This document shows, piece by piece, positions 41,483 to 51,599 of a stretch of 64,000 nucleotides of DNA. This DNA is from Cytobacillus firmus (GTDB taxonomy: Bacteria > Bacillota > Bacilli > Bacillales > Cytobacillaceae): assembly GCF_023612095.1 (NCBI RefSeq), contig NZ_CP086235.1:2925501-2989500 (forward strand), read 5' to 3'. A program made the position numbers and the translations under genes. Under the pieces are notes generated by a model that saw only the letters and a list, made by a program, of their open reading frames with translations, searched no databases and was not told the DNA's origin. Position 1 is the first letter of the stretch. The number at the start of each line of letters is the position of its first letter.

Positions 41483-43519
41483 TTATTTAATTAATGCATT
41501 GCAGTCCACTATCAGGGCAACCTGTCCATCTCCTAATATAGTTGCTCCGGAAATGGCAAATACGCTTGTTAAGTAGTTTCCAAGTGATTTTAAAACGACT
41601 TCCTGCTGCCCGATAAAGGAATCCACCACAAGCCCGGCCATTTTTTCCCCTTTTCTGACGATGACAACGGAAATGAATTCATCTTCATGATTGTCAGATG
41701 GCACCTCAAAGATATCCTTCAATGAAAGGAGCGGAACAACCTTGCCTCTGAAATCAATAACTTTCTGATTATGTGCACTTAAGACGTCTTCTTTTCGGAT
41801 AATAGCTGTTTCAATAATAGAAGATAGAGGGATAGCATATTTCTCCTTCTCAATCTCAACGAGCATGACAGAAATAATGGATAAAGTTAATGGCAGCTGT
41901 ATGGAGAATATGGACCCCTGTCCAACTTTTGAATCAATTGAAACGGATCCTCCCAATGACTCAATTGTATTCTTGACAACATCCAGACCTACACCCCGTC
42001 CGGAAACATCCGAGATTTTATCCGCAGTTGAGAATCCTGAGGCAAAGATAAGTTCATAAGCCTGTTTGTCAGTTAGTGCTGAAGCCGTTTGCTCTGTAAT
42101 GATGCCATTTTTTAATGCTTTCTTTATAACCTTATCCTTGTTTATGCCTGCGCCATCATCCTCTATTTCAATGAATACATGATTGCCGCTGTGATAAGCT
42201 TTTAGAATGACATTTCCTTCTTCACCTTTACCATTTGCTTTTCGTACTTCTGGTGTTTCAACACCATGGTCCAATGCATTTCGGATTAAGTGAACAAGCG
42301 GATCGCCAATTTCATCGATAACCGTTCTGTCCAGCTCGGTATCTGCACCGACAATTTCGAGATTGATCTTTTTGTTTAAATCTCTTGCTAACTGTCTGAC
42401 CATTCTCGGGAAACGATTGAAAACTGTTTCTATTGGGACCATGCGCATATTCAGAATAATATTCTGCAGGTCTCCGGAAATCCTTGACATATGCTCAACA
42501 GTTTCATGAAGTTCCTGATTGTTTAATTCCTTGGATATTTGTTCAAGTCTGCCTCTGTCAATTACCAATTCTTCAAACAGGTTCATAAGAATATCCAGTC
42601 TCTCGATATTCACCCTAATGGTTTTGTTGCTGACCTGTTTTGCTGCAGGCGCCTTCTTTTCCTCTTTTGGCATCACTGAAGCATTATCTGCCTTCTCCTC
42701 TACATCTGGCTGCAGAGCGTCCTCATCCTTCGCGGCTTCCCGTGAGCTGTAATCTCCCATAGAAATCGGGAGCACACCTATCCTATCCACTTCTGAGACT
42801 TTCAAAAGTTTCTGACGGATTACTTCAGGTGTTTCCCGGGTCACAATTGTTACAGAGAATTCCTGATCAAATTGCTCTTCTTCAAGCTGCTCAACAGAAG
42901 GAGTGGCTTTTATCACTTCCCCGCTCTGCTCGAGGACCTCAAACACCATAAAGACTCTGGCTGCTTTCAGCAGACAATCAGCCCGCAAGGCTATTGATAT
43001 TTCATAGGTCTCAAAGCCCTGCTCCTTCGATTGCTGAATCACGGTCCACTCGAAATCATCATATGTACTTTTGACCAAACCCTGCGGTTCAGCAATAGCT
43101 GCTGCCGTTTCAGCTCTTGCTTTTGATAATACCGGGCTTTCCCCTTTTTCTATCAGCATCAGCTTTTCAACTGCTATAGAAACATCTCTTTTGCCGTCTC
43201 CGCCTTCTGCAATTGATTGGACCATTGCTTCAAGATCATCAACAGCCAGAAAAACGACATCGAGAATTTCAGCATTTACCTTAATCTTCTGATTTCTGAT
43301 TGCATCAAGAACATTTTCCATCTGATGAGTTAGACTTGCGAGATCTTCATAACCCATGGTAGCCGACATGCCTTTCAGCGTATGAGCTGACCTGAAAATC
43401 TCATTAACTATTTTTATATCATCAGGATTTTTCTCTAATTCAAGAAGCTGTTCATTGCACGACTGCAAATGCTCCTTGCTTTCTTCGATAAACACCTCTA
43501 AATATTGGTTCATCTCCAT
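41483..43519 (-). CDS. cheA: Chemotaxis histidine kinase CheA
   Basis: CheA phosphorylates CheY and CheB in response to receptors. The 678-residue product has an HPt domain with the phosphorylated His in SAHTLKG (H46). CheY-binding P2-like regions (about 155-260), a dimerisation domain (about 295-360) and an HATPase domain follow (LIRNALDHGVETP, DDGAGINKDKV, SDVSGRGVGLDVV). A C-terminal CheW-like domain completes it. The length is near the 672 of B. subtilis. Confidence 0.97.
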   Translation of the reverse strand: MEMNQYLEVFIEESKEHLQSCNEQLLELEKNPDDIKIVNEIFRSAHTLKGMSATMGYEDLASLTHQMENVLDAIRNQKIKVNAEILDVVFLAVDDLEAMVQSIAEGGDGKRDVSIAVEKLMLIEKGESPVLSKARAETAAAIAEPQGLVKSTYDDFEWTVIQQSKEQGFETYEISIALRADCLLKAARVFMVFEVLEQSGEVIKATPSVEQLEEEQFDQEFSVTIVTRETPEVIRQKLLKVSEVDRIGVLPISMGDYSSREAAKDEDALQPDVEEKADNASVMPKEEKKAPAAKQVSNKTIRVNIERLDILMNLFEELVIDRGRLEQISKELNNQELHETVEHMSRISGDLQNIILNMRMVPIETVFNRFPRMVRQLARDLNKKINLEIVGADTELDRTVIDEIGDPLVHLIRNALDHGVETPEVRKANGKGEEGNVILKAYHSGNHVFIEIEDDGAGINKDKVIKKALKNGIITEQTASALTDKQAYELIFASGFSTADKISDVSGRGVGLDVVKNTIESLGGSVSIDSKVGQGSIFSIQLPLTLSIISVMLVEIEKEKYAIPLSSIIETAIIRKEDVLSAHNQKVIDFRGKVVPLLSLKDIFEVPSDNHEDEFISVVIVRKGEKMAGLVVDSFIGQQEVVLKSLGNYLTSVFAISGATILGDGQVALIVDCNALIK

Positions 43520-43537
43520 GTGCCTGCCCCCTCGGCT

Positions 43538-44635
43538 TTAAACAAATTTCAATATGGATTCTGCTATACGTTCAATATGCTGCACATCATCTGCCAGGCC
43601 GGACTCAATCACTGCTCTTGGCATTCCAAATACAATAGATGATTCTTTTGATTCAGCGATGGCTTTTACTTCACCGCTTTTCTTCAATGCCATCAAGCCA
43701 TTTTTGCCATCTGATCCCATTCCAGTCATTATGACAGCAATCTTCCTGATCCCGTTAACTCCACCCAAAGATTCGAACATCACATCAACTGAAGGTCTGT
43801 GTCCGTTCCTTGGAGGTGATTTATCCAAATGTATAACAAGATCCCTGCCTGACCTTGAAGCTGTCAAATGGAAGCCACCGGGAGCAATATAGGCGGTCCC
43901 GTTTTTAAGAATATCTCCTTCTTCGGCTTCCTTAACCGATAACGCCGATAATCCGTTTAGTCTGCTTGCCAGTGACTTCGTAAATCCCGCAGGCATATGC
44001 TGGACAATCAGAATCGGTGCGTTAAGATCTCCCGGAAGATCATTCAGCACTTTTTGAAGCGCTCGTGGTCCGCCAGTGGAAGTTCCTATACAGATAAGCT
44101 GTTTGACATTAAGACTTGTTTCAACAGCAGAACGAACAAGATGAATAGATTGATGTGGTTCTATTTTACTATAACTTTGCTTAAATCCGGCAGATTTTTT
44201 TCCAATAACTGAAAAATTAACCAGCCCTTTTATATTCGCTTTGCTAGCCTGTACTACTTTATCTGTTAATTCAGTTTTTATTTTATGCATGTCCAGTGAG
44301 ATTGGCCCCGATGGCTTCGCTATAAAATCGACTGCCCCATATTCCATGGCAGTAAAGGTATTTTCAGCACCTTCCTTCGTTGTGCTGGAAAGCATGACTA
44401 CAGGAACAGGCATAGTTTTCATAATTATTTTGAGAGCTTCCAGGCCGTTTAGAACCGGCATTTCAACATCCATTGTTACCGCATCAGGAGTTAATTCTTT
44501 AATCTTTCTTATGGCCTCTTCTCCGTTTCTTGCTGTCCCAACAACTTGGATTCTCTCATCTGCAGAAAGGAGATCCGCAATCAGTTTTCTCATAAAGGCT
44601 GAATCATCCACTACAAGCACTTTTATAGCCTTCAT
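43538..44635 (-). CDS. cheB: Protein-glutamate methylesterase CheB
   Basis: CheB removes methyl groups from (and deamidates) chemoreceptors. The 365-residue product has an N-terminal receiver domain with the phosphorylated Asp in TMDVEMP (D56). A linker and a C-terminal esterase domain follow, with catalytic Ser in GTSTGGPRAL, His in VQHMPAGF and Asp in MTGMGSDG. The ATG follows GGGGGTGA. Confidence 0.96.
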   Translation of the reverse strand: MKAIKVLVVDDSAFMRKLIADLLSADERIQVVGTARNGEEAIRKIKELTPDAVTMDVEMPVLNGLEALKIIMKTMPVPVVMLSSTTKEGAENTFTAMEYGAVDFIAKPSGPISLDMHKIKTELTDKVVQASKANIKGLVNFSVIGKKSAGFKQSYSKIEPHQSIHLVRSAVETSLNVKQLICIGTSTGGPRALQKVLNDLPGDLNAPILIVQHMPAGFTKSLASRLNGLSALSVKEAEEGDILKNGTAYIAPGGFHLTASRSGRDLVIHLDKSPPRNGHRPSVDVMFESLGGVNGIRKIAVIMTGMGSDGKNGLMALKKSGEVKAIAESKESSIVFGMPRAVIESGLADDVQHIERIAESILKFV

Positions 44636-44641
44636 GCTGAT

Positions 44642-45514
44642 TCACCCCCTATTAAAAAGAAATTTTTTAAGCTTTGAAATAAATTGGGAAGCATGATACT
44701 CACCAGCAAGCTCTCCAGACCTGCCTCCAACTTTCTCAGTCATACTCCGAATTGCTTTTGAAGCAGCTGAATTTTCATGATAAATAACGAAAGGAATCTG
44801 TTGTTTAACAGCCTGCCGTATACTGCGATCATCCGGAATAATTCCCAGAAGGCCAGCATCCCTCCCTAAAAACCTTGAAGCGACAGCAGAAATCCTTTTA
44901 TAAGTTTCCTGCCCTTCCCGTTCTCCTTCAGACCGGTTAATGACCAATTGAAATGGAATCTTATCATCCATAAGATGTATATGCTTCATTACTGAGTATG
45001 CATCTGTGATAGACGTTGGTTCAGGTGTAGTAATGACCGCTATTTCCTGAACAGAGAGTATGAACTTCGCCGATTCTTCTGTAATGCCTGCACCCATATC
45101 AAAAATGATATAATCATAGTTTTGAATGAGCTGGGCAAGTTCTCCGGTAAATCTGGAAATGTGCTCATCATCGAGTTTCACAATATGCGAAAGGCCCGTC
45201 CCGCCGCCAATATAATTCAGTCCATATGGCCCCTCTGAAATAATATTATTTAAAGGTATATCCTTTTCTAAAAAATCAGCAATTGAATATTCAGCTGATC
45301 TTCCCATGAGAATCTCAACATTCCCCATGCCGATATCCAAATCGAATAACAATACTCTGTGGCCCATTTTGGATAGGGAAATAGAGAAATTCAATGAAAA
45401 ATTTGTTTTCCCTACTCCCCCTTTTCCGCTTACCACTGCTATTGTTTTAAAATGATGACTTCGGCTGTCTTTTTCTTTCAACCTGGCTCTTAGCCTTTCT
45501 GCCTGATCGTTCAT
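44642..45514 (-). CDS. flhG: MinD-like ATPase FlhG (YlxH)
   Basis: FlhG controls flagellar number and position and stimulates FlhF GTPase. The 290-residue product has the deviant Walker A KGGVGKT (31-37), DLDIGMGNVEIL and IIFDMGAG. An N-terminal activator helix (DQAERLR) is typical of FlhG. It overlaps flhF by four bases. Confidence 0.95.
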   Translation of the reverse strand: MNDQAERLRARLKEKDSRSHHFKTIAVVSGKGGVGKTNFSLNFSISLSKMGHRVLLFDLDIGMGNVEILMGRSAEYSIADFLEKDIPLNNIISEGPYGLNYIGGGTGLSHIVKLDDEHISRFTGELAQLIQNYDYIIFDMGAGITEESAKFILSVQEIAVITTPEPTSITDAYSVMKHIHLMDDKIPFQLVINRSEGEREGQETYKRISAVASRFLGRDAGLLGIIPDDRSIRQAVKQQIPFVIYHENSAASKAIRSMTEKVGGRSGELAGEYHASQFISKLKKFLFNRG

Positions 45515-46659
45515 TTCTTTTTCCCCATTAGTTGTTTTACAATAGCTTCTGGCTCTGCCATTAGAATATCATCTGGAACATCCTGGCCATTTGTAATATA
45601 TGCTGCGCCTTTTTTGTATTTATGAATGAGGTTGTACATGGCACCGTAAGTTGACGTTTCATCTGCCTTTGTAAAGATAAGTTTATCAATGTCTATAATT
45701 GAAAATTGATTATATATATCTTCCATATCCTTTTGTTTCGCGGTAAGCGAAAGCACTAAAAAAGTTTCCATATCCTTCTCAAAGTCAATCACATTCTTCA
45801 AATCTTCCACATACTGTCTGTTCCTGAAATTCCGTCCGGCTGTATCAATTAGTACAAGGTCGTAATCTTTCAGTTTCTCTGCTGCCTGCCTGAAGTCTTC
45901 TATTGTATAGCAAACTTCCAAAGGTATATCCAGGATGCCTGCATATGTTTTTAATTGATCGATCGCCGCGATCCTGTAGGTGTCGGCTGTGATAAATGCA
46001 GCATTTTTCTTATGTTTAATAACACACTCCGCTGCCATCTTCGCCAAGGTAGTTGTTTTCCCTACGCCAGTAGGACCTGCAACATTGATATATTTTTTGG
46101 TGAATGAAATCCCGCTGAATGGAATTTCCTCAATTTGCTTTATCAGTTCTTCATGCAGCCAGGCTTCTACTTCAGCAACTTTAGCTTTGGCACCGCCCAG
46201 ATACCATTTTTCCAGCAATACTTGAAGTACCTGATCCTGAATGGAATTATCTATTTCCTGTTCATTAAGTAATTGCATGACTTTTCTTATCTCATCAGGG
46301 TAAACCGGACTTATCTGCTGTCCATCGGCCAATGAGGACAGCATCTGTTTTAAGCTGCTTATCTCTCTAATCAGCTCATTTGATGTTCTCGATCCGGAAA
46401 ATAGAGACTCTTCAGTGTTTTCCTTGAAATGGTTTGAAGGAGCAGGGATTACCGCAGGCTTAAGAGCGGGTTTTTGCTCTATTTCCTGATTTGGATCTGC
46501 TGCTGCCATCACTTCTATACTTCTCTTCTTAAAAAAGCCTAAAACCCCGCCTGTATATACTACTCGTGAATTTAAAATTACGGCATCCTTACCCAGTTCC
46601 GCACGTATTTGTTTCATCGCATCAGGCATGGACGCTGCCATAAACTTTTTTACCTTCAA
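45511..46659 (-). CDS. flhF: SRP-like GTPase FlhF
   Basis: FlhF is a third SRP-type GTPase that, with FlhG, sets flagellar placement. The 382-residue product has a basic N-terminal B-domain, an N domain and a G domain. The G domain holds GPTGVGKTTTLAKMA near residue 195, DTYRIAAIDQLKTYA, DTAGRN and FTKADE. The start is a TTG that overlaps the flhA stop (TTGA). Confidence 0.95.
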   Translation of the reverse strand: MKVKKFMAASMPDAMKQIRAELGKDAVILNSRVVYTGGVLGFFKKRSIEVMAAADPNQEIEQKPALKPAVIPAPSNHFKENTEESLFSGSRTSNELIREISSLKQMLSSLADGQQISPVYPDEIRKVMQLLNEQEIDNSIQDQVLQVLLEKWYLGGAKAKVAEVEAWLHEELIKQIEEIPFSGISFTKKYINVAGPTGVGKTTTLAKMAAECVIKHKKNAAFITADTYRIAAIDQLKTYAGILDIPLEVCYTIEDFRQAAEKLKDYDLVLIDTAGRNFRNRQYVEDLKNVIDFEKDMETFLVLSLTAKQKDMEDIYNQFSIIDIDKLIFTKADETSTYGAMYNLIHKYKKGAAYITNGQDVPDDILMAEPEAIVKQLMGKKK

Positions 46660-48692
46660 TCTATATTCACCACCCCGACACTTTGAACTTCCGCATTTGC
46701 TTCCAGCTCGTTATAGGAAAGGATAGGTATTTGCGGGAAATACCTTTCTGTTAATTGCCTGACATACATTCTGACTGCTGGAGAACAAAGGACAATTGGC
46801 GTCTGCTCCATCAATGAAAGCTGTTCAACCTGGGAAGCTATCGATTCAAGAATGTTCTGCGATACCGTAGGATCCATGGATAAATAATTGCCATGTTCTG
46901 TCTGCTGAACACCTTCTGCAACCATTTTCTCGACTCTTCCTGATAAGGTAACGACTTTAATAGAGTCACCTTGCTGAGAAAACTGATTCGTAATTTGTCT
47001 GGCTAAAGCCTGACGGGCATATTCCGTAAGCAAATCTGTATCACTTGTAGATTTCGCAAAATCGGCAAGCGTTTCGAAAATAACCGGCAAATTCCTGATC
47101 GAAACGTTTTCCCTCAATAACTTTGCAAGCACCTTTTGAACTTCACCAACAGACAATGGGTTTGGTGTAACTTCTTCAATAAGGATCGGATAGCTTTCCT
47201 TAACATGATCAATCAGCTGTTTTGTTTCCTGACGGCCTAATAATTCATGGGCGTTGCTTTTTATAACCTCTGTTATATGAGTAGATACAACAGATGGCGG
47301 GTCAACGACTGTATAGCCGAAAATTTCTGCCTGCTCTTTCATTTCTTCTGTTATCCATTTTGCCGGCAGGCCGAAAGAAGGCTCAATCGTATCAATTCCT
47401 TCGATGCTATCATCATCAATACCAGGACTCATTGCCAAGTAATGATCAAGCAGAAGCTCTCCGCGGGCCATTTCACTACCTTTAATCTTTAATCTGTATT
47501 CATTCGGCTGCAGCTGAATATTATCACGTATTCTAACTACCGGAATGACCAGGCCCAATTCAATCGCCAGCTGTCTTCTGATCATGACAATCCTGTCAAG
47601 AAGGTCCCCGCCCTGATTCGTATCGGCAAGAGGTATTAACCCATAGCCAAACTCGAATTCTATTGGATCTACATTTAATAGGTTAACCACGCTTTCAGGG
47701 CTTTTCATTTCATCGGTTTCGATTTCTTCTTCCATCTCCAGCAATTGTTCCTTATCCGGCTGTGGAGTCTTGGCAATCGTATATCCGCCAAAAATCATCA
47801 AGCCGCCAATCGGCAGTGTTAAAACGAGCCCTATTGGTGTCAATAACCCTAGCAGAATGATAGTTCCGCCCGTAACATATAACATTTTCGGATAAGCAAA
47901 TAGCTGGGAAGTAATGTCTTTTCCAATATTCCCATCTGATGCTGCCCTAGTTACTACAATACCCGTTGCAGTGGAGATTAACAGTGCCGGAATCTGACTG
48001 ACAATTCCGTCCCCGACGGTCAGCATCGAATATTTCATGGAAGCCTCTCCAAACGGCAGCCCCAGCTGCATCATCCCGATGACAATACCAAATAATAGAT
48101 TGATAAGAGTGATAATGATCCCCGCTATGGCGTCACCTTTTACAAATTTACTCGCACCATCCATTGAACCGTAAAAATCAGCTTCACGGCTGATTTTTTC
48201 ACGTCGCTCTCGTGCTTCATGCTCAGAGATCATGCCTGCATTTAAGTCTGCATCGATACTCATCTGTTTACCCGGCATCGCGTCAAGAGTAAAACGCGCC
48301 GCAACTTCAGAAACCCTCTCAGAACCTTTGGTAATGACGATAAACTGAATAATAATGAGTATTAAGAAAACAACGAGTCCGACAATGACATTACCTCCGG
48401 TTACAAATGAACCAAATGTTTCTACGACCTTTCCTGCTTCCCCTTCAGATAAAATGGATCTGGTTGTAGAAACATTCAACCCCAGCCTGAATAATGTCAT
48501 TAACAAGATTAAGGAAGGGAAAATAGAAAACTCGAGCGCTTCCTTCATATTCATAGCCGTCAGCAAAACCATAAGTGCAAGCGCAATATTAATGATTATC
48601 AGTACACTTAAAAGCCAAGGCGGAAAAGGAATAATAAGCATGGCTACTATTAGAATTACACTCATCAATACTGATAAGTCTCTTACTTGCAT
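46656..48692 (-). CDS. flhA: Flagellar export gate protein FlhA
   Basis: FlhA is the large export gate subunit of the flagellar type III system. The 678-residue product has eight predicted membrane helices (about 1-315) with a conserved cytoplasmic FHIPEP loop region (ERVSEVAARFTLDAMPGKQM). Its four-subdomain cytoplasmic tail docks chaperone-substrate pairs. I set the start at 48692 (MQVRDLSVLM), 8 bases after AAGGAGAG. The frame remains open upstream across the repeat remnant, but that peptide is unrelated to FlhA. Confidence 0.96.
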   Translation of the reverse strand: MQVRDLSVLMSVILIVAMLIIPFPPWLLSVLIIINIALALMVLLTAMNMKEALEFSIFPSLILLMTLFRLGLNVSTTRSILSEGEAGKVVETFGSFVTGGNVIVGLVVFLILIIIQFIVITKGSERVSEVAARFTLDAMPGKQMSIDADLNAGMISEHEARERREKISREADFYGSMDGASKFVKGDAIAGIIITLINLLFGIVIGMMQLGLPFGEASMKYSMLTVGDGIVSQIPALLISTATGIVVTRAASDGNIGKDITSQLFAYPKMLYVTGGTIILLGLLTPIGLVLTLPIGGLMIFGGYTIAKTPQPDKEQLLEMEEEIETDEMKSPESVVNLLNVDPIEFEFGYGLIPLADTNQGGDLLDRIVMIRRQLAIELGLVIPVVRIRDNIQLQPNEYRLKIKGSEMARGELLLDHYLAMSPGIDDDSIEGIDTIEPSFGLPAKWITEEMKEQAEIFGYTVVDPPSVVSTHITEVIKSNAHELLGRQETKQLIDHVKESYPILIEEVTPNPLSVGEVQKVLAKLLRENVSIRNLPVIFETLADFAKSTSDTDLLTEYARQALARQITNQFSQQGDSIKVVTLSGRVEKMVAEGVQQTEHGNYLSMDPTVSQNILESIASQVEQLSLMEQTPIVLCSPAVRMYVRQLTERYFPQIPILSYNELEANAEVQSVGVVNID

Positions 48693-48710
48693 TGAAACTC
48701 TCTCCTTACA

Positions 48711-48730
48711 AGAAAAGCGGAAGGCGCCTT
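48711..48730 (+). repeat. Remnant of the hairpin intergenic repeat
   Basis: AGAAAAGCGGAAGGCGCCTT in the flhA-flhB spacer matches the left end of the 31245-31379 element with one extra G. As with dxr, it abuts the ribosome site of the downstream gene. The rest of the spacer is unrelated. Confidence 0.5.
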
Positions 48731-48779
48731 GGCAGCCATTCAACAGCTTCCTAAGACCAGCTATTTCATATTTCTCTGG

Positions 48780-49865
48780 TTAAATTTTGTTTTTGGTTCT
48801 GTATACATAAGCTAAAATCTCTGCTACAGCTTTGAAAAAATCTTCAGGGATAGCCTGACCAATTTCTGCCTGACTATAAAGAGCCCTGGCAAGCGGCCTG
48901 TTTTCAACTGCGATCACATCATGCTCCTTTGCGATTAATTTAATCTTCTGGGCAACAAAGTCCACACCTTTCGCCACTACAATAGGAGCATCACTTTTTG
49001 TTTCATCGTAGCTCAGGGCTATGGCAAAATGTGTCGGGTTGGTAATGACCACATCCGCTTTAGGGACTTCCTGCATCATCCTTCTCATCGCCATTTCCCT
49101 CTGTCTTTGCTTAATCTTGGATTTAATTAACGGATCCCCTTCAATGTTTTTGTGTTCATCCTTAATATCCTGTTTTGACATGCGAATGTTCTTTTCAAAA
49201 TCGTATTTTTGATACAGATAGTCCGGAACAGATAAAAATAGCAGTGCCGCTGAAGCAATTAAACCCATTTGAACGGTCAGACTGGCAATTGTGATCATCG
49301 CCGTTCCAACTGATTTTTGAGAAAGAATTAATATTTCATCTATCCTTAACCATAAAACGGTAAACGCAGCGACACCGACAAAAGCAATCTTAAGCATCGA
49401 CTTTAGCAGCTCCACGATCGCCCTCATGGAAAAAATGCGCTTAAAGCCTTTTATTGGATCCAGTTTCTCCAATTTAGGCTGTATGGCTTCTGTAGAAAAA
49501 AGAGTACCTACCTGCATGAAGTTTGCAGCCACACCCGCAAGCATAGCAATCAGCATAATCGGACCTAAAAACATCACCAGTTCCTTTAGCACATCAAGAA
49601 AAATCACCTGAACATTCGCCTCTGTCAGCGGCATCATCATATAATCATTAAATGAATGCGTAAATATATAAAGGATGATTTCTTTTAAATACGATCCGGC
49701 AAACAGCAAAAACAGAAATACCGCTAAAAGGACAATGGCTGTATTAACATCCTGACTTTTGGCTACTTGTCCTTTTTTTCTGGAATCCTGCCTTTTTTTC
49801 GGAGTGGCTTTTTCTGTTTTTTCTCCGGCAAACAGCTGAAGATCTAAAGAAAGCAGTAACCTCAT
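48780..49865 (-). CDS. flhB: Flagellar export switch protein FlhB
   Basis: FlhB switches export from rod/hook to filament substrates. The 361-residue product has four membrane helices and a cytoplasmic C-terminal domain with the autocleavage motif NPTH (VVITNPTHFAIAL). The N-terminal FAGEKTEKATPKKRQDSRKKG is typical of the family. The ATG follows GGGAGG. Confidence 0.96.
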   Translation of the reverse strand: MRLLLSLDLQLFAGEKTEKATPKKRQDSRKKGQVAKSQDVNTAIVLLAVFLFLLFAGSYLKEIILYIFTHSFNDYMMMPLTEANVQVIFLDVLKELVMFLGPIMLIAMLAGVAANFMQVGTLFSTEAIQPKLEKLDPIKGFKRIFSMRAIVELLKSMLKIAFVGVAAFTVLWLRIDEILILSQKSVGTAMITIASLTVQMGLIASAALLFLSVPDYLYQKYDFEKNIRMSKQDIKDEHKNIEGDPLIKSKIKQRQREMAMRRMMQEVPKADVVITNPTHFAIALSYDETKSDAPIVVAKGVDFVAQKIKLIAKEHDVIAVENRPLARALYSQAEIGQAIPEDFFKAVAEILAYVYRTKNKI

Positions 49866-49866
49866 T

Positions 49867-50642
49867 CTATGAACCTCCCATAATCTCCATAAGCCCTCTC
49901 ATTGTCTGCAGCATCGTTTCAATCGCAAGGGAAAAAGCATATATTAATACACTCATAACAACGATCAGAACAATAAAACTGACGCCTATTTTCAAAGGAA
50001 GTCCTACGACGAAAACATTTAGCTGCGGAACTGTCCTGGCGACAATCCCTAACGCAACATCTACAAGAAACAGACTGCCGACAACAGGGATGGACATCTG
50101 AAAGGCAATAACGAACATCGTATTCATGGCTTTAATGACATATTCAGCTAAATTTTGATTCCCGAAAGGAATCCATGCCTGATCCAGCGGGATAAAATTA
50201 TAGCTGTAAAACACTCCATCAAGCATGAGATGATGGCCATTAACGGTTAATAAAAAAAGAGAGCGATCGTATACAAATACTGTCCCATTAAAGGGCTCTG
50301 CGCTCCAGTCTGCGGATCAATCACATTCGCAATGGCAAAACCCATCTGGAAATCAATAAATCCTCCGGCAATTTGAATGGCTGAAAGGATTAAATAGGCA
50401 ATAAATCCAACCATAAGCCCAACCAATGCTTCTTTTATGATTAAAAGAAAAAATGTGCCATCAACTTCAAGAGCTGGGACATCCATGCCCAGGAACATAA
50501 TCCAGGCCAAAAAGAAGCCAAGGCCAATTTTATGTGATGCCGGGATGGATCTGTAAGAAAAAAGGGGCATCATTAAAAAGAAAGATGTCACCCTTACAAA
50601 AATAAGTAAAAAAGCAGGAAAGGAAGGCAGAAAATCTAACAT
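49867..50642 (-). pseudogene. fliR: Flagellar export protein FliR, frameshifted
   Basis: FliR is a membrane component of the FliPQR export channel. The upstream part (131 residues) ends early at LYTIALFFY. The downstream part resumes in another frame with LLTVNGHHLMLDGVFYSYN. One extra T in the T7 tract (plus-strand A7, 50252-50258) joins them into a protein of about 258 residues, the normal length (259 in B. subtilis), with all helices present. A homopolymer indel error is likely, because every other gene of the motility operon except fliY looks intact. Confidence 0.87.
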
Positions 50643-50646
50643 GTCA

Positions 50647-50916
50647 TCAGCCTACATACCTGGTCAAATTAGAAAAAATCTCATTTGCATAGGAGAGCAT
50701 GTGGCTAAGCATCCAAGGACCAAAGAATACAACACCGACAAGGACCGCTACAATTTTAGGAATAAAAGCCAGCGTCTGTTCCTGAATTTGAGTTGTAGCC
50801 TGAAAGATGCTGACAACCAAGCCGACTACTAGTGCCAGAATTAGCAAGGGACCGCAAATCATCAACACAGTGATGATCCCTCTTTCTGCAATGGATATAA
50901 CTGTTTCTGGAGTCAT
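50647..50916 (-). CDS. fliQ: Flagellar export protein FliQ
   Basis: This 89-residue export channel subunit has two membrane helices (about 16-40 and 55-75). It has the typical MTPETVISIAERGI start and QIQEQTLAFIPKI. It lies between fliP and fliR, with AGGTGA upstream of the ATG. Confidence 0.96.
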   Translation of the reverse strand: MTPETVISIAERGIITVLMICGPLLILALVVGLVVSIFQATTQIQEQTLAFIPKIVAVLVGVVFFGPWMLSHMLSYANEIFSNLTRYVG

Positions 50917-50933
50917 TCTGAATGTTCACCTGC

Positions 50934-51599
50934 TTAAAAGCTTTGTAAAAGGGATTTAACTACTAAGTACCAGCCGTCCACCAGTACAAATAATAATATT
51001 TTGAACGGAAGCGAAATCATAACCGGTGGAAGCATCATCATCCCCATGGACATCAACACACTCGCAACAACCATGTCGATAACCAGAAAAGGAATAAAAA
51101 TCATAAAGCCAATTTGAAAAGCTGTTTTAATTTCACTTATGGCAAATGCCGGAACAAGACTCGTAAGCGGAATATCTTCAATGGAAGCCGGCGCTTCAGC
51201 CCCGGAGTATTCCAGAAATAGAGCCAAGTCCTTCTGCCTTGTGTGGGCACTCATAAATTCTTTGAAGGGTATTGATGCTTTTTCATACGCTTGTTCCAGA
51301 TTTATTTCTTCATTGAATAAAGGTGTTAAAGCCTGTTCGTTCACTTCCTGCATGGTTGGAGCCATAATAAAGAATGTCAGGAATAAGGATAGGCCGATTA
51401 AAACCTGGTTCGGCGGCATTTGCTGAGTAGCAAGCGCCGTTCTGACAAAGGAAAGAACGATGACAATCCTTGTAAAGCATGTCATTAATATTAGAATACT
51501 CGGTGCGAGAGAAAGTACGGTCAGCAATAAAAAAAGCTTCACAGATGTAGATACATTTTCAGGAGAGCTGCTATTAAAAAACTCCATGAATTCATTCAT
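50934..51599 (-). CDS. fliP: Flagellar export protein FliP
   Basis: FliP is the main ring subunit of the export gate. The 221-residue product has four membrane helices and the conserved MTCFTRIVIVLSFVR, MPPNQVLIGL and SMGMMMLPPVMISLPFK. Unlike proteobacterial FliP it has no long cleaved signal peptide. The start overlaps the fliZ end by eight bases. Confidence 0.97.
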   Translation of the reverse strand: MNEFMEFFNSSSPENVSTSVKLFLLLTVLSLAPSILILMTCFTRIVIVLSFVRTALATQQMPPNQVLIGLSLFLTFFIMAPTMQEVNEQALTPLFNEEINLEQAYEKASIPFKEFMSAHTRQKDLALFLEYSGAEAPASIEDIPLTSLVPAFAISEIKTAFQIGFMIFIPFLVIDMVVASVLMSMGMMMLPPVMISLPFKILLFVLVDGWYLVVKSLLQSF

